Part shown: positions 46,795 through 58,612 of the stretch, in pieces
Position numbering within the stretch: position 1 is the stretch's first letter
Layout of the letters: every line of letters starts with the position of its first letter
NCBI RefSeq assembly: GCF_014203605.1
Contig: NZ_JACHJJ010000009.1
Coordinates: 62,001-126,000 of the forward strand
Direction: 5' to 3'
DNA length: 64,000 nucleotides
Source of the DNA: Thiemannella venezuelensis
Lineage (GTDB): Bacteria > Actinomycetota > Actinomycetes > Streptosporangiales > Streptosporangiaceae
The notes under the pieces: generated by a model
Seen by the model: only the letters and a program-made list of their open reading frames with translations
Told to the model about the DNA's origin: nothing
Databases searched by the model: none
Position numbers and translations under genes: made by a program

Positions 46795-46908
46795 ATGAAG
46801 GTCAAGCCGAGCGTCAAGAAGATCTGCGACAAGTGCAAGGTGATCCGCCGGCACGGTCGCGTCATGGTGATCTGCGACAACCTGCGCCACAAGCAGCGCC
46901 AGGGTTAG
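46795..46908 (+). CDS. rpmJ: 50S ribosomal protein L36
   Basis: L36 (37 residues). The zinc-binding set [19 protein letters not shown] with a following His (NLRH) is the Zn-dependent form. [10 protein letters not shown] at the start is the family N-terminus. ATG with ATAAGGA upstream. It lies between infA and rpsM, the usual order. Confidence 0.97.
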   Translation: MKVKPSVKKICDKCKVIRRHGRVMVICDNLRHKQRQG

Positions 46909-47173
46909 TCGCAGAGACAGGTCTTGCAAGAGTCCGCTCCACGAGGCGGGCTCGTTCCATGTGAGGCCACCGGAAGGGGAAACCGCCCGTCTCCGCACGG
47001 AGCGGCGGATCCGGCCGGTCGAACGGTAATCGCGTTTCACACCTGCGCAGGCGGTCCGACAGGGCCGTACCCCGCAGGAGACCCCCGGTCGGAGGCCGGG
47101 GCCCTCACCCCGGGCATTGGGGAGGGGCGGTGAAGCGTAGGACCTCCGCCACAACGAAGGAGAATGCCCGACC

Positions 47174-47554
47174 ATGGCTCGCCTGGTTGGCGTCGACCTC
47201 CCCCGCGACAAGCGGCTGGAGATCGCTCTCACCTACATTTTCGGAATCGGCCGCACCCGCGCCCTCGAGACCCTGAAGGCCACCGGCATCAGCGGTGACC
47301 TCCGGGTCCACCAGCTCACGGACGAAGAGCTCGTGCCGCTGCGTGACTACATCGAGGCCAACTTCAAGATCGAGGGTGACCTCCGCCGCGAGGTCCAGGC
47401 CGACATCCGCCGCAAGATCGAGATTCAGTGCTACCAGGGCATCCGGCACCGCCGAGGCCTCCCCGTGCACGGTCAGCGCACGCAGACCAACGCGCGCACC
47501 CGCAAGGGCAAGAAGAAGACCGTGGCCGGCAAGAAGAAGCCCGGCAAGAAGTAG
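47174..47554 (+). CDS. rpsM: 30S ribosomal protein S13
   Basis: S13 (126 residues) contacts the P-site tRNA and L5. [30 protein letters not shown] and [19 protein letters not shown] are conserved. ATG with GAAGGAG upstream. The 265-bp gap before it holds a GC hairpin (about 47083-47100) but no gene. Confidence 0.98.
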   Translation: MARLVGVDLPRDKRLEIALTYIFGIGRTRALETLKATGISGDLRVHQLTDEELVPLRDYIEANFKIEGDLRREVQADIRRKIEIQCYQGIRHRRGLPVHGQRTQTNARTRKGKKKTVAGKKKPGKK

Positions 47555-47602
47555 TAGTCCGCGCAGCCGCAGGACCGAAGACCTCAGGAGTGAAGGCAAA
47601 AC

Positions 47603-48007
47603 ATGCCTCCTAAGAGCCGCCAGGGTGCCCCGAAGAAGGTGCGCCGCAAGGAAAAGAAGAACGTCGCTCACGGGCACGCCCACATCAAGAGCACGTTCAA
47701 CAACACGATCGTTTCGATCACCGACCCGAACGGGAACGTGATCTCCTGGGCCAGCGCCGGCCACGTCGGGTTCAAGGGCTCCCGCAAGTCCACCCCGTTC
47801 GCCGCGCAGATGGCCGCCGAGAACGCCGCCCGCCGCGCCATGGAGCACGGCATGCGCAAGGTCGACGTCTTCGTCAAGGGCCCCGGCTCCGGCCGTGAGA
47901 CCGCGATCCGTTCGCTGCAGGCGACCGGTCTCGAGGTGGGCTCCATCCAGGACGTCACCCCCGTGCCGCACAACGGCTGCCGCCCGCCCAAGCGCCGCCG
48001 CGTCTGA
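47603..48007 (+). CDS. rpsK: 30S ribosomal protein S11
   Basis: S11 (134 residues) lies on the platform near the E site. [39 protein letters not shown] and [16 protein letters not shown] are signatures. ATG start. Confidence 0.98.
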   Translation: MPPKSRQGAPKKVRRKEKKNVAHGHAHIKSTFNNTIVSITDPNGNVISWASAGHVGFKGSRKSTPFAAQMAAENAARRAMEHGMRKVDVFVKGPGSGRETAIRSLQATGLEVGSIQDVTPVPHNGCRPPKRRRV

Positions 48008-48027
48008 GCTCCAGGAGATAGAGAGAA

Positions 48028-48654
48028 ATGGCTCGTTACACGGGTGCGGACTGCAAGCTCTGCCGCCGGGAGAAGGTCAAGCTTTTCCTCAAGGGCAAGA
48101 AGTGCGAGTCCGCGAAGTGCCCCATCGAGATCCGTCCTTACCCGCCGGGTGAGCACGGCCGCGGCCGTCCGAAGGAGTCTGAGTACCAGCTCCAGCTTCG
48201 TGAGAAGCAGAAGACCCGCCGCATCTACGGCGTCCTCGAGAAGCAGTTCCGCAACTACTACGAGGAAGCCAACCGCAAGGGCGGCAAGACCGGCGAGAAC
48301 CTCCTCCAGATCCTGGAGAGCCGTCTCGACAACGTGGTCTACCGCGCCGGTTTCGCCGAGTCCCGCGACGCCGCCCGCCAGCAGGTGCGCCACGGCCACA
48401 TCCTGGTGAACGGCAAGAAGGTCGACATCCCGTCGTACCGCGTCCGCGAGCACGACATCGTCGAGGTCCGCGAGCGCTCGCGCAACCTGCTGCCCTACGA
48501 GGTGGCGCGCGCGACCTCCGGGGACAAGACGTTCCCGGCCTGGCTGGGCGTCGCTCCGGACTCCATGCGCATCCTGGTCCACCAGCTGCCGGTCCGTCAG
48601 CAGATCGACACGCAGGTCCAGGAGCAGCTGATCGTCGAGCTCTACTCCAAGTAG
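48028..48654 (+). CDS. rpsD: 30S ribosomal protein S4 with Cys zinc motif
   Basis: S4 (208 residues) starts 16S assembly. The N-terminus has four Cys (C9xxC12...C26...C31), the zinc form. The S4 RNA-binding domain is ESRLDNVVYRAGFAESRDAAR to VDIPSYRVREHD. ATG with AGGAGATA upstream. A strong palindrome follows the stop. Confidence 0.97.
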   Translation: MARYTGADCKLCRREKVKLFLKGKKCESAKCPIEIRPYPPGEHGRGRPKESEYQLQLREKQKTRRIYGVLEKQFRNYYEEANRKGGKTGENLLQILESRLDNVVYRAGFAESRDAARQQVRHGHILVNGKKVDIPSYRVREHDIVEVRERSRNLLPYEVARATSGDKTFPAWLGVAPDSMRILVHQLPVRQQIDTQVQEQLIVELYSK

Positions 48655-48663
48655 CGGCTCCCG

Positions 48664-48696
48664 TAGGTGCCGTACGGCCTGGCCGTACGGCACCTA
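48664..48696 (+). terminator. Palindrome between rpsD and rpoA
   Basis: Perfect 16-nt arms (48664-48679 and 48681-48696) around one base. Likely an intrinsic terminator or processing site, so rpoA-rplQ may have its own promoter in the 59 bp after it. Confidence 0.8.
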
Positions 48697-48755
48697 TGCT
48701 GTTGTTATCGAGCGGCGTCAAATAGCGGGCGCCGCGCGTCAAGGGGAGAACCCAC

Positions 48756-49769
48756 ATGCTGATCGCTCAGCGCCCGACCCTCCTCGAGGAGAACCTCGGG
48801 GACATCCGCTCCCGGTTCATCATCGAGCCGCTGGAGCCGGGCTTCGGTTACACCATCGGCAACTCGCTGCGGCGCACGCTGCTGTCGTCCATCCCGGGCG
48901 CGGCGGTGACCAGCATCCGCATCGAGGGCGTGCTGCACGAGTTCTCGACCGTGCCGGGCGTCAAGGAGGATGTCACCGACATCATCCTGAACCTCAAGGA
49001 CCTGGTCGTCTCCTCCGAGCACGACGAGCCCGTGGTCATGTACCTGCGCAAGCAGGGCCCCGGTGACGTCACCGCCGCCGACATCGCGCCCCCGGCCGGG
49101 GTCGAGGTGCACAACCCCGAGCTGCGCATCGCCACGCTGAACGGCAAGGCGAAGCTGGAGATGGAGCTGACCGTCGAGCGCGGTCGCGGCTACGTCTCCG
49201 CCGCGCAGAACAAGCAGCCGGGCCAGGAGATCGGCCGGATCCCGATCGACTCCATCTACTCCCCGGTGCTCAAGGTCACCTACAAGGTCGAGGCGACCCG
49301 TGTCGAGCAGCGCACCGACTTCGACCGCCTGATCCTGGACGTCGAGACCAAGCCGTCGATGAAGCCCCGCGACGCGGTGGCCTCCGCCGGCAAGACCCTG
49401 GTCGAGCTGTTCGGTCTCGCCCGCGAGCTGAACGTCGAGGCCGAGGGCATCGACATCGGCCCGTCGCCGACGGACGCGGCCCTCGCCGCGGACCTGGCGC
49501 TGCCGATCGAGGAGCTGAACCTCACGGTCCGCTCCTACAACTGCCTCAAGCGCGAGGGCATCCACACCGTGGGTGAGCTCGTCGCCCGCAGTGAGCAGGA
49601 CCTGCTGGACATCCGCAACTTCGGTGCGAAGTCCATCGAGGAGGTCAAGCAGAAGCTGCACGAGATGACGCTCGCGCTCAAGGACTCCCCGCCCGGGTTC
49701 GACCCGACCGCGGTGGCCGGCAGCTACGACGACGACGACAGCGCGTACGTCGAGACCGAGCAGTACTGA
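48756..49769 (+). CDS. rpoA: DNA-directed RNA polymerase subunit alpha
   Basis: The alpha subunit (337 residues) dimerises to start RNA polymerase assembly. The N-domain has [20 protein letters not shown]. The C-domain (about 250-310, [35 protein letters not shown]) binds UP elements and activators. ATG with GGGGAGA upstream. Two hairpins follow before rplQ. Confidence 0.99.
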   Translation: MLIAQRPTLLEENLGDIRSRFIIEPLEPGFGYTIGNSLRRTLLSSIPGAAVTSIRIEGVLHEFSTVPGVKEDVTDIILNLKDLVVSSEHDEPVVMYLRKQGPGDVTAADIAPPAGVEVHNPELRIATLNGKAKLEMELTVERGRGYVSAAQNKQPGQEIGRIPIDSIYSPVLKVTYKVEATRVEQRTDFDRLILDVETKPSMKPRDAVASAGKTLVELFGLARELNVEAEGIDIGPSPTDAALAADLALPIEELNLTVRSYNCLKREGIHTVGELVARSEQDLLDIRNFGAKSIEEVKQKLHEMTLALKDSPPGFDPTAVAGSYDDDDSAYVETEQY

Positions 49770-49773
49770 CTCT

Positions 49774-49792
49774 GCGGGGGCTCAGCCCCCGC
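49774..49792 (+). terminator. Small hairpin after rpoA
   Basis: 9-bp arms (49774-49782 and 49784-49792) around one base. First of two hairpins between rpoA and rplQ. Confidence 0.55.
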
Positions 49793-49832
49793 GACCTCCC
49801 GGAGGGCGCCGCCCCTTCGGGACTGTTCGCCA

Positions 49833-49858
49833 CGTGGGAACCGCTCGCGGTTCCCACG
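49833..49858 (+). terminator. Second hairpin between rpoA and rplQ
   Basis: 12-nt arms (49833-49844 and 49847-49858) with a minimal loop. Likely attenuates or processes the rpoA-rplQ transcript. Confidence 0.6.
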
Positions 49859-49913
49859 GCCCGACCCCGGTACCTGACACGGCCGGGGCGGGTTGACTCT
49901 CAAGGAGAACGAA

Positions 49914-50450
49914 ATGCCCAGGCCCACCAAGGGTGCCCGTCTCGGCGGCAGCCCGGCCCACGAGAAGCTGATCCTGGCGAACCTCGCCACCCAGCTCTTC
50001 CAGCACGGCCGGATCAAGACCACCGAGGCGAAGGCCAAGCGCCTGCGCCCGCTGGCGGAGAAGCTGATCACGAAGGCGAAGAAGGGCGACATGCACAACC
50101 GTCGCCAGGTGCTGACGGTCGTCCGCGACAAGAGCGTCGTCCACCACCTCTTCACCGAGATCGCGCCGACCTTCGCCGAGCGCCCCGGTGGCTACACCCG
50201 GATCACCAAGGTCGGCGTCCGCAAGGGCGACGCCGCCCCCATGGCCGTCATCGAGCTGGTGTCCGAGCCGCTGAACCAGGTCCGCGTCGCCAAGACCCCG
50301 GTCGCCGAGGCCGCTCCGGCTCCGGCTCCCGCCGCGGCCGAGGCCGTCGAGGAGACGACCGAGGAGGTCACCGAGGCTCCGGCCGAGGAGACCGCCGAGG
50401 CCACCGAGGCTCCCGCCGAGGAGACCGAGGACAAGAAGGACAACGCCTGA
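49914..50450 (+). CDS. rplQ: 50S ribosomal protein L17 with acidic Ala/Glu tail
   Basis: L17 (178 residues; E. coli 127). The core is [40 protein letters not shown] and [20 protein letters not shown]. From about 122 on a low-complexity tail of Ala, Pro, Glu and Thr follows. Such tails on L17 are common in actinobacteria. ATG with AAGGAG upstream. truA follows after 79 bp. Confidence 0.97.
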   Translation: MPRPTKGARLGGSPAHEKLILANLATQLFQHGRIKTTEAKAKRLRPLAEKLITKAKKGDMHNRRQVLTVVRDKSVVHHLFTEIAPTFAERPGGYTRITKVGVRKGDAAPMAVIELVSEPLNQVRVAKTPVAEAAPAPAPAAAEAVEETTEEVTEAPAEETAEATEAPAEETEDKKDNA

Positions 50451-50529
50451 TCTCTCAGGCAAGGTGAACGGGTCCGGCATCCCCGCGTGAGGGGCGCCGG
50501 GCCCGTTCCCGTTCTCCGGGAGGAACATC

Positions 50530-51618
50530 GTGGTACGGCTGCGCCTGGATCTCGCCTACGACGGCACCGACTTCTCCGGCTGGGCCCGGCAGCCCGGCAG
50601 GCGGACGGTGCAGGGGGAGATCGAGGAGGCGCTCGGCAAGGTCCTGCGGCTTCCCGAGCCGCCCGCGCTGACCGTGGCCGGCCGGACCGACGCCGGGGTG
50701 CACGCCCGCGGGCAGGTGGCCCACGTGGACGTGGAGCCCGAGGCGCTGGCGGTGCTGGAGAGCCGCCGCAGGACGGGCGCGCCCGCGCAGCCCGGCCGCG
50801 CCGGGCAGGGAGGACCGGAGGCCGCGGCGCCGGGACCCGGGAGACCGGCCGGAGGCGCGGCACCGGGGGCGGAGCCGCTGGACGGTCCCGCCGCATCCGG
50901 ACCGGAGCCGCTGGGCGACATCGCTGAGCGGCTCTCTGTGCTCCGCAGGAGGCTGGCCGGCATCCTCGACCTCGATGTGAGGGTTCATCGCGTCACGGTG
51001 GCTCCTGAGGGCTTCGACGCCCGCTTCTCCGCGACGTCCAGGCGGTACGCCTACCGGGTCTGCGACGCCCCCGGGGGCGTGGACCCGCTCCGCCGCCGCG
51101 AGGTCGTCTGGTACGCCCGCCCGCTCGACCTGGGCCGGCTCAACGCGGCCGCGGCGCACCTGCTCGGGGAGCACGACTTCGCGGCCTTCTGCAAGAAGCG
51201 GGAAGGTGCCACGACCATCCGCGAGCTGCAGCGGCTCGACTGGATCCGGGAGGACGGCGGCCTGCTCGTCGCGACCGTGGTCGCCGACGCGTTCTGCCAC
51301 TCGATGGTGCGGGCGCTGGTGGGCTCGCTGCTCGCGGTGGGGGAGGGCCGGCTGCCGGTGGAGTGGCCCGGGCAGGTGCTGGCGCGGGCCGTACGGGACT
51401 CCGGGGTGCACGTCGCACCCGCGCACGGGCTCTGCCTGGAGGAGGTGCGCTATCCCGAGGCCGCGGAGCTGGCCCGGCGGGCCGCGGCGACCCGCCGGGT
51501 GCGTACGCTCGGTGCCGCCGGTGCCGCCGGTGCCGCCGGTGCCGCCGGTGCCGCCGGTGCCGCCGGTGCCGCCGGTGCCGCCGGTGCCGCCGGTGCCGCC
51601 GACGGTGTCATCCGGTGA
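50530..51618 (+). CDS. truA: tRNA pseudouridine(38-40) synthase TruA, with insertion and repeat tail
   Basis: Makes pseudouridine at tRNA positions 38-40 (362 residues; usual about 250-290). The catalytic Asp is in [15 protein letters not shown] (about 57-71). The second domain has [38 protein letters not shown] and [20 protein letters not shown] Gly/Pro/Ala-rich insertion (about 83-130) splits the first domain, and the C-terminus is ten GAA tripeptides from a 9-bp repeat. The last 11 bp overlap the convergent gene that ends at 51608. GTG with GGGAGGAA upstream. Confidence 0.93.
   Translation: MVRLRLDLAYDGTDFSGWARQPGRRTVQGEIEEALGKVLRLPEPPALTVAGRTDAGVHARGQVAHVDVEPEALAVLESRRRTGAPAQPGRAGQGGPEAAAPGPGRPAGGAAPGAEPLDGPAASGPEPLGDIAERLSVLRRRLAGILDLDVRVHRVTVAPEGFDARFSATSRRYAYRVCDAPGGVDPLRRREVVWYARPLDLGRLNAAAAHLLGEHDFAAFCKKREGATTIRELQRLDWIREDGGLLVATVVADAFCHSMVRALVGSLLAVGEGRLPVEWPGQVLARAVRDSGVHVAPAHGLCLEEVRYPEAAELARRAAATRRVRTLGAAGAAGAAGAAGAAGAAGAAGAAGAAGAADGVIR
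51511..51600 (+). repeat. Ten perfect copies of a 9-bp repeat at the end of truA
   Basis: Exactly 90 bp made of ten identical 9-bp units (GGTGCCGCC). In truA frame it codes (Gly-Ala-Ala)x10. It is a slipped-strand hot spot; copy number may vary between strains without shifting the frame. It ends 7 bp before the stop codon of the opposite gene. Confidence 0.97.
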
Positions 51619-53689
51619 CGCGGCGCTCGACGGCCTTGGCGGTCTGGTCGCGGAACGCGCCGCTCACCTTGCCGAGGCCCTTCTCCTTGGCGGTCGGGGT
51701 GTGCCCGTCGGCGAAGGTCGCGTAGCTGAACACGATGTAGCGGCCCCACACCAGCCCCGCCGCGTAGCCGCCCGCGATGTGCACCCGCTCGGCCCCGGTG
51801 CCGGCGGTACCGGGCAGCCCGCGGAACCACAGGTTCTTCTCCAGGTTCTTGGCCTGGTCGGCCGTGACGGCCGACTCGCGGGTGGGCAGCACGGCCACGC
51901 CCGTGGTCACGGCGTACCGCTTCTTGCTGTCCACGTAGGTGGCCCGCAGCACGCGGCGGCAGTCGCCGGTGCGCAGCGCGGTGGCGAACGCGCCCGCCGC
52001 GGCCTTGTCGCACTCCTGGGTGAGGTGGGTCTTGACCCGGGTGAACCTGGTCCCGCCGATGGTCACCTTCTTGCTGAAGGCGTCGGCCACGGTCATCCTG
52101 CCCGGGTCGGTCAGCTCGGAGTCGAGCATCGCGGTGTCGGCCAGAGCGGGTTCCTCGGGCTCGTCCACCGGGCTCTCGGTGGGTTCGGGGACCGAGGTGA
52201 CGGCCGCGCCGGGCGCCGGTCCGGAGTCGGCCGACGGGTAGGCGAGGAAGGCGCCGACGCCGATGCCGCCCACCACGATCGCCACGGCGGCCGCGATCAG
52301 CGCGGTCCTGCCCCGGTTCCGGGCGGGAGAGGCGGGGGAGGGCTTGGCCGGTGCGGTGGGCCCGGCGTCGAGAGCCGAGACCGGCTGGAACGGCCCGCGC
52401 TCCCTGACCGGCTCACCGGCCGGGGGGACCGGCGGGCCGCCGGGGAACGCGGCCGGAGGGCGGGCGCCCGCGGACGGGAGCGGGGCGGACCGGTGACCGC
52501 CGGGGACGGCCGGCGGGAACGGGCCGGCCGCCCGGTCGCCCGGCGCGGCGGGAGGGATCAGAGCCGAGGGGGAGACCACGGGGATGCCGCCCGGCGGGGT
52601 CGGGTGGTCGGCCGCACCCGGCCCGTGGAAGGGCGCGGACGGGTCCGGCCCCGCGGCCGGCGGCACGGCGGGGGCGGTCTCCCGGGGAGGCGCGGGAGGC
52701 GCGGGAGGTGCGGACCACGACTCCACGGGGGTCGCGGACCACGGCTCGGCGGGAGGTGCGGGCCACGGCTCGGCGGGGGTCGCGGACGTCACCGCGCCGG
52801 AAGCGGGCGGCGCGTCGTGCGGCGCCGCATCGGGAACGGGCCGCTCACCGGAGACCGGGCCGTCGGGCTGCGGAGCCGCGGCGGAGGACGGCGCACCGGG
52901 CGCGGGCTCCGCGGCCTGCGCGACCGGGCCGCTCTCCTGCGCGACCGGGCCGGTCTCCTGCGGGGGCAGGCCGGTCCACGGGGCGGGGTCGGGCCCGGAG
53001 GGCGGCGGCGGGGCCGGCTCCCGGTGATCGGGGGCGGGGACGCGGACCTTGACCGTGTCGTCGCCGGGTTCCTCCGCGAGGAGGTCCGGCGGCCAGACGG
53101 GCACGTCACCGGGCTCGCCGGGGCGGGCGCGGTCCTCCAGGTCCGGCCAGGAGGTCTCCCCCACCGGTTCGCCCGTGGCCGCGGGCCACGGCGGGTCGCC
53201 CGGGACGCCCGAGGCGGGGGACGGCCACACGTGCATGCCCGCGGCCGCGGCGGTGAACGCCGGCGGCGGCTGCCACGAGGGCGTCCCCGGTGAGACCGGC
53301 GCGCCGGGCAGCGGCGGGTTGTCCAGCGGGACGGGCGCCGGAGGCCCGTCGCCCAGCGGGTGGCTCACCCACGGCCCGTCGGGCGGTCCGGCCGCGGCAC
53401 CGGGAGGGGAGGGCGCGAGGTCGCCCGGGACCGGCGGGGCGCCGCCGGGCTCGGGGTCGGCCAGCCAGTCGTAGGGCGTCCCGTCGTCGACGGGAACCGT
53501 CCAGGGCTGGTCCGCCAGCGGAGGCTTCGGCTCCGGCCATGCCGGAGGGAGGTGGGGCTGCTCGTCGGCTGCGGGGTCGGTCTGCGGCACGGACGGCGAA
53601 GGCCGCCCGAAGCTCGGCGGCGGCGTCGCCGGTGCGGCCGAACCGTCGGTTTCGTGCTCGGACTCGGACCCGGTTTCCTGGCCACGCAT
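51608..53689 (-). CDS. Proline-rich single-pass membrane protein, C-X16-C family (paralog 1)
   Basis: A 693-residue protein with an unusual build. About 1-455 is a low-complexity Pro/Ala/Gly region, predicted cytoplasmic and disordered. One TM helix ([20 protein letters not shown], about 460-480) follows, and then an extracytoplasmic domain of about 200 residues. That domain shares with the next gene a C-X16-C pair (ECDK...GDC), the strand [20 protein letters not shown] and the DGHTPT motif. Function is unknown; surface sensing or wall binding is possible. ATG start. It overlaps the end of truA by 11 bp. Confidence 0.85.
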   Translation of the reverse strand: MRGQETGSESEHETDGSAAPATPPPSFGRPSPSVPQTDPAADEQPHLPPAWPEPKPPLADQPWTVPVDDGTPYDWLADPEPGGAPPVPGDLAPSPPGAAAGPPDGPWVSHPLGDGPPAPVPLDNPPLPGAPVSPGTPSWQPPPAFTAAAAGMHVWPSPASGVPGDPPWPAATGEPVGETSWPDLEDRARPGEPGDVPVWPPDLLAEEPGDDTVKVRVPAPDHREPAPPPPSGPDPAPWTGLPPQETGPVAQESGPVAQAAEPAPGAPSSAAAPQPDGPVSGERPVPDAAPHDAPPASGAVTSATPAEPWPAPPAEPWSATPVESWSAPPAPPAPPRETAPAVPPAAGPDPSAPFHGPGAADHPTPPGGIPVVSPSALIPPAAPGDRAAGPFPPAVPGGHRSAPLPSAGARPPAAFPGGPPVPPAGEPVRERGPFQPVSALDAGPTAPAKPSPASPARNRGRTALIAAAVAIVVGGIGVGAFLAYPSADSGPAPGAAVTSVPEPTESPVDEPEEPALADTAMLDSELTDPGRMTVADAFSKKVTIGGTRFTRVKTHLTQECDKAAAGAFATALRTGDCRRVLRATYVDSKKRYAVTTGVAVLPTRESAVTADQAKNLEKNLWFRGLPGTAGTGAERVHIAGGYAAGLVWGRYIVFSYATFADGHTPTAKEKGLGKVSGAFRDQTAKAVERRVTG

Positions 53690-53792
53690 ACACGGAAGAG
53701 TAGCGACCGCTGAAGATCGCCATGCGGGTATGGGCGTTCCTGGCCGTATCGCCCGCCGGTTTTACGGAGGAAAACGCACGAAAAAATCTTCG

Positions 53793-54848
53793 TCAGGGAC
53801 GCTTGCCGGTCAGCGAGCGGGACTCCAGAGCGGGCGTGACGGTCGCGTCGGCGACCCCGAACGCGGCCGTGTTGAGCTTCTTGGCCTCGCTCTTGGTCGG
53901 CAGGTGGCCGTCCTTGTACTGGAACCAGACCAGGACGGCGTAGTGCCCGTGCCGCCAGCCGCCGGCGAACGCCTCCCCCTTGCCGAGGAACTTGGTGGCG
54001 GAGTCCTTGCCGGGCAGCACCTTGAGGTACTCCTCCAGCTTCTTGCCGCTGACGGCCTTGACGACCTTGGCGGCGGCGGAGGAGGTTTTCAGGTTGGCCA
54101 CCCCCACGGTGCCGATGATCTTCCCTGAGGCGTCCCGGAAGCTGGCGCGCATGAGCTGGGTGCACTTGCCCGCGGTGAGAGCCTTCTGCAGCCCGGCGCC
54201 GACCACGGCGTCCTTGCACTTCTTGTCGGCCCTGCGCGCGGTCAGCTGGTAGGTCTGGCTCCCGCCCCGAACCTTCCTGCCCCCGAACAGTTCGCCGAGG
54301 GTCAGGGCGTGCGGGTCGGTGGCGCGGGACTCGGCGAACCCGAACTCGCCGCCGGGCTTGACGGGGAACACGGGGCCCGTCGCCGTCGGGGAGGGGGAAC
54401 CGGCGGTGGCCGGGGAGGCGTCCCCCGAGCCGACGAACAGGGCCAGGCCGATGCCCGCGGCGACCAGCACCACGACCACGCCGATCGCCACGAAGGTGGG
54501 CAGGAAGGAGCGCATCCCCTCCTCGTAGGGGCTCCACGCCTCCCGCTTCGGCCGCCCGGCGGACCGCGGCCCGGTCGGCGGTTCCGCGTCCGGGCGGCGC
54601 GCCTGCGGCTCCGTGTCCGAGTGGTGCGCCTGCGGCTCCGTGTCCGGGCGGCGCGCCTGCGGCTCCGCGCCCTGGCCGTACGGCGGGGACCCCGGGCCCC
54701 GGCCGTACGGCGCGGGCTGCCGGCCCTGGCCGTGGGCGGGCGAGGCGAACCAGTTCTCGCCCTGCGCGTCACCCCGGCCGGGCGGCGGCTGCGGCGCGTC
54801 GGGCCGGCCGTACGGCGGGCGGCGCGGCGAATCCCCAGGAAAACCCAT
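53793..54848 (-). CDS. Proline-rich single-pass membrane protein, C-X16-C family (paralog 2)
   Basis: A 351-residue protein with the same order as its neighbour: Pro/Gln/Arg-rich cytoplasmic part (about 1-110, with three 9-residue repeats), one TM helix (FLPTFVAIGVVVVLVAAGIGLAL, about 116-138), and an extracytoplasmic domain. The domain has KCKD...GKC (16 residues between the Cys), RASFRDASGKIIGTVGVANL and DGHLPT, aligned in order with paralog 1. Function is unknown. It lies 103 bp upstream of paralog 1 and 35 bp downstream of the CAP gene, on the same strand. Confidence 0.85.
   Translation of the reverse strand: MGFPGDSPRRPPYGRPDAPQPPPGRGDAQGENWFASPAHGQGRQPAPYGRGPGSPPYGQGAEPQARRPDTEPQAHHSDTEPQARRPDAEPPTGPRSAGRPKREAWSPYEEGMRSFLPTFVAIGVVVVLVAAGIGLALFVGSGDASPATAGSPSPTATGPVFPVKPGGEFGFAESRATDPHALTLGELFGGRKVRGGSQTYQLTARRADKKCKDAVVGAGLQKALTAGKCTQLMRASFRDASGKIIGTVGVANLKTSSAAAKVVKAVSGKKLEEYLKVLPGKDSATKFLGKGEAFAGGWRHGHYAVLVWFQYKDGHLPTKSEAKKLNTAAFGVADATVTPALESRSLTGKRP
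54580..54660 (-). repeat. Three 27-bp repeats in paralog 2
   Basis: Three in-frame 27-bp units (54580-54606, 54607-54633, 54634-54660) encode EPQARRPDT-like 9-residue motifs with a few substitutions. Signs of recent tandem duplication in the disordered region. Confidence 0.85.
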
Positions 54849-54883
54849 GCGCTGAGACTAGCTCCGTATCGAGGCCGATCCGC

Positions 54884-55660
54884 TCACGAATACCCGAAAT
54901 CCTGAGTCCACCAGGGCCCGCCGGGGCCGTACGCGACCCCGACGCCCGTGGCGGTGAGCGCGCAGTTGAGGATGTTGCCCCGGTGCCTGCTGCTCGCCAT
55001 CCAGCTCCGCACCGCCTCCTCGGCGGAGGTGGAGCCCCTGCCGATGTTCTCCGCGCCCCCGTCGTAGTACCCGGCGTCCTCCATCCGGTCCCAGGGGGAG
55101 GCCCCGCCCGGGGAGTCGTGCGTGAACAGGCCGCTGGAGGCCATCTCGGCCGAGTGGACCCGGGCCGACCGGACCAGCCGGGCGTCGACCTTGAACGGGG
55201 CGCATCCGGCCTTCCTGCGGGCGGCGTCGGTGAGCCGGACGACCTCGCTCTCCAGCGCGCTCAGCGGCGGCTCGCCGGTCTCCTCCTGCTGGCCGCGGAT
55301 GACGTAGCGGGAGCCGTCGTCCTCCCCGGCGGAACCGTCGATCGCGTTGCGGGGGCTGCTGGAGGCGCGCGGGGTGAGCCGGTCGTCCCCCTCGGGGACC
55401 GCGGTGGGCCGGGAGACCCGGCCCAGCGGGGCCCGCCGGGCGGTGACCCGCCGGCCGGTGGCCCGGTCCGCCCGCACCTCCCTGGTCGGCGAGGGCGCCG
55501 CCTGGGCGTCGTTCAGGTAGACCTGGTCGGCGACCTCCTCGCCGCGGCTCTCCCTGCCGATGACGAACCCGAGCATCAGCACCGCCGCCAGGCAGGCGAA
55601 TATCCCCATACGGCGCAATCGGGCACGCTGGGTAAGCCTGAGGTAAGGGGACTGCCACAT
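54884..55660 (-). CDS. CAP/SCP-domain (CRISP-PR1) membrane-anchored protein
   Basis: A 258-residue protein with a basic N-terminus, one TM helix (MGIFACLAAVLMLGFVIG, about 19-36), a Pro/Arg/Thr-rich linker (about 40-125) and a CAP domain (about 135-258). The CAP motifs are visible: VRLTDAARRKAGCAPFKVDARL, HSAEMASSGLFTHDSP, GAENIG, WMASSRHRGNILN, and VGVAYGPGGPWWTQDFG. The His, Glu and second His of the CAP cavity are present. CAP proteins are secreted and of varied role; in bacteria they may bind lipids or the wall. ATG 55660 chosen (the ATG at about 55608 is possible). A group of three with the next two genes. Confidence 0.85.
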   Translation of the reverse strand: MWQSPYLRLTQRARLRRMGIFACLAAVLMLGFVIGRESRGEEVADQVYLNDAQAAPSPTREVRADRATGRRVTARRAPLGRVSRPTAVPEGDDRLTPRASSSPRNAIDGSAGEDDGSRYVIRGQQEETGEPPLSALESEVVRLTDAARRKAGCAPFKVDARLVRSARVHSAEMASSGLFTHDSPGGASPWDRMEDAGYYDGGAENIGRGSTSAEEAVRSWMASSRHRGNILNCALTATGVGVAYGPGGPWWTQDFGYS

Positions 55661-55826
55661 ACCGCTATCAAAGATAGAGACGTTGAGATAGTTGAAGAAG
55701 GGAATGCGGAGAACGAGATGTAACCGTTCGCTGGGGAGCCGCATACCCGGCACCGGCGCTCCGATCCCCGGCCACTCCCCGCCCGCCGGTACACTGGCGG
55801 GGGACACAGGCGGGGAGTCGCGTGTT
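55661..55826. other. Non-coding region upstream of the CAP gene and rplM promoter
   Basis: No gene seen. The CAP gene's promoter must lie here, read leftward; I see no strong hexamers. The full gap to rplM is 373 bp. Confidence 0.4.
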
Positions 55827-55856
55827 TTGACCCGCTCTCTTTGCGGCCTGTATCCT
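55827..55856 (+). promoter_or_regulatory. Sigma-70-type promoter of rplM-rpsI
   Basis: TTGACC (55827-55832), an 18-nt spacer and TATCCT (55851-55856) form one of the best promoters in the window. The leader to rplM is about 170 nt and could hold a ribosomal-protein control site, which I cannot show. Confidence 0.85.
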
Positions 55857-56033
55857 GCTACTTCGTTGTGTGCGAGTCGGTCTCTCATCGCAAGACCGAT
55901 GCGCGGCGCGTCCGGCGTCATCTCCTTCGACTAGGGAGACGGGAGGTCCGGGCTGTCGTGTGCCCGCACCTACCGACCAAGCCGCTGCCGCTCCCGGCAG
56001 TCCCGAAGACGCGAGCAAAGAAGGCATACGACC

Positions 56034-56477
56034 GTGCGCACGTACACACCCAAGCCTGCTGAAGTCGAGCGTCAGTGGTATGTCATCGACGCCACCGACA
56101 TCGTGCTCGGCCGGCTGGCCAGCCACGTCGCGACGCTGCTTCGCGGTAAGCACAAGCCGATCTTCGCGAACCACGTCGACACCGGTGACTTCGTCATCAT
56201 CATCAACGCCGACAAGATCGCACTGACCGGCAACAAGCTCGAGCAGAAGAAGGCTTACCGCCACTCGGGCTACCCGGGCGGTCTGCGTTCCGTGACCTAC
56301 GCCGAGCTCATGGACAAGCGTCCCGACCGCGCCGTCGAGAAGGCGGTGAAGGGCATGCTGCCGAAGAACGCCCTCGGCCGGAAGATGATCAAGAAGCTCA
56401 AGGTCTACTCCGGTTCCGAGCACCCGCACCAGGCGCAGCAGCCGGTGCCCTTCGAGATCACCCAGATCGCCCAGTAG
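56034..56477 (+). CDS. rplM: 50S ribosomal protein L13
   Basis: L13 (147 residues). [38 protein letters not shown] and [19 protein letters not shown] are conserved. GTG start. It is first of the rplM-rpsI pair, 70 bp before rpsI. Confidence 0.98.
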   Translation: MRTYTPKPAEVERQWYVIDATDIVLGRLASHVATLLRGKHKPIFANHVDTGDFVIIINADKIALTGNKLEQKKAYRHSGYPGGLRSVTYAELMDKRPDRAVEKAVKGMLPKNALGRKMIKKLKVYSGSEHPHQAQQPVPFEITQIAQ

Positions 56478-56547
56478 TCGCACAAGCCGCTGTCGCCGGC
56501 AGCGTCGGCCGACGGCCGGCGCCGAGTAGGAAAGTTTGAGGAGAACC

Positions 56548-57069
<522 letters not shown>

Positions 57070-57070
57070 G

Positions 57071-58438
<1,368 letters not shown>

Positions 58439-58445
58439 CCCGTCG

Positions 58446-58486
58446 GCCCCGGTTCCGGTTCCGAGAGGACCCGGAACCGGGGCTTT
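58446..58486 (+). terminator. Terminator after glmM
   Basis: Perfect 13-bp arms (58446-58458 and 58471-58483) with a 12-nt loop and TTT. Confidence 0.85.
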
Positions 58487-58612
58487 CCGGTTTTCCGGCG
58501 CGGCTCCGTCTTTGGCATTCGCCTCATCTTGCGCGCGGGTCTGTTGCCGTGAGGGAACCAGTGTTTCCAAAATCGGTGTGACATCCCCCGCACGAAAGTC
58601 TGGTGAAGTGTC

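Noticed and set aside
51511-51600. CRISPR-like repeat array
   Set aside because: Units are 9 bp with no spacers; it is a microsatellite in coding sequence.
51206-53293. A long plus-strand frame running from truA through the proline-rich gene
   Set aside because: It reads truA in the wrong frame and the opposite gene in reverse; the real genes have starts, TM helices and paralogy.
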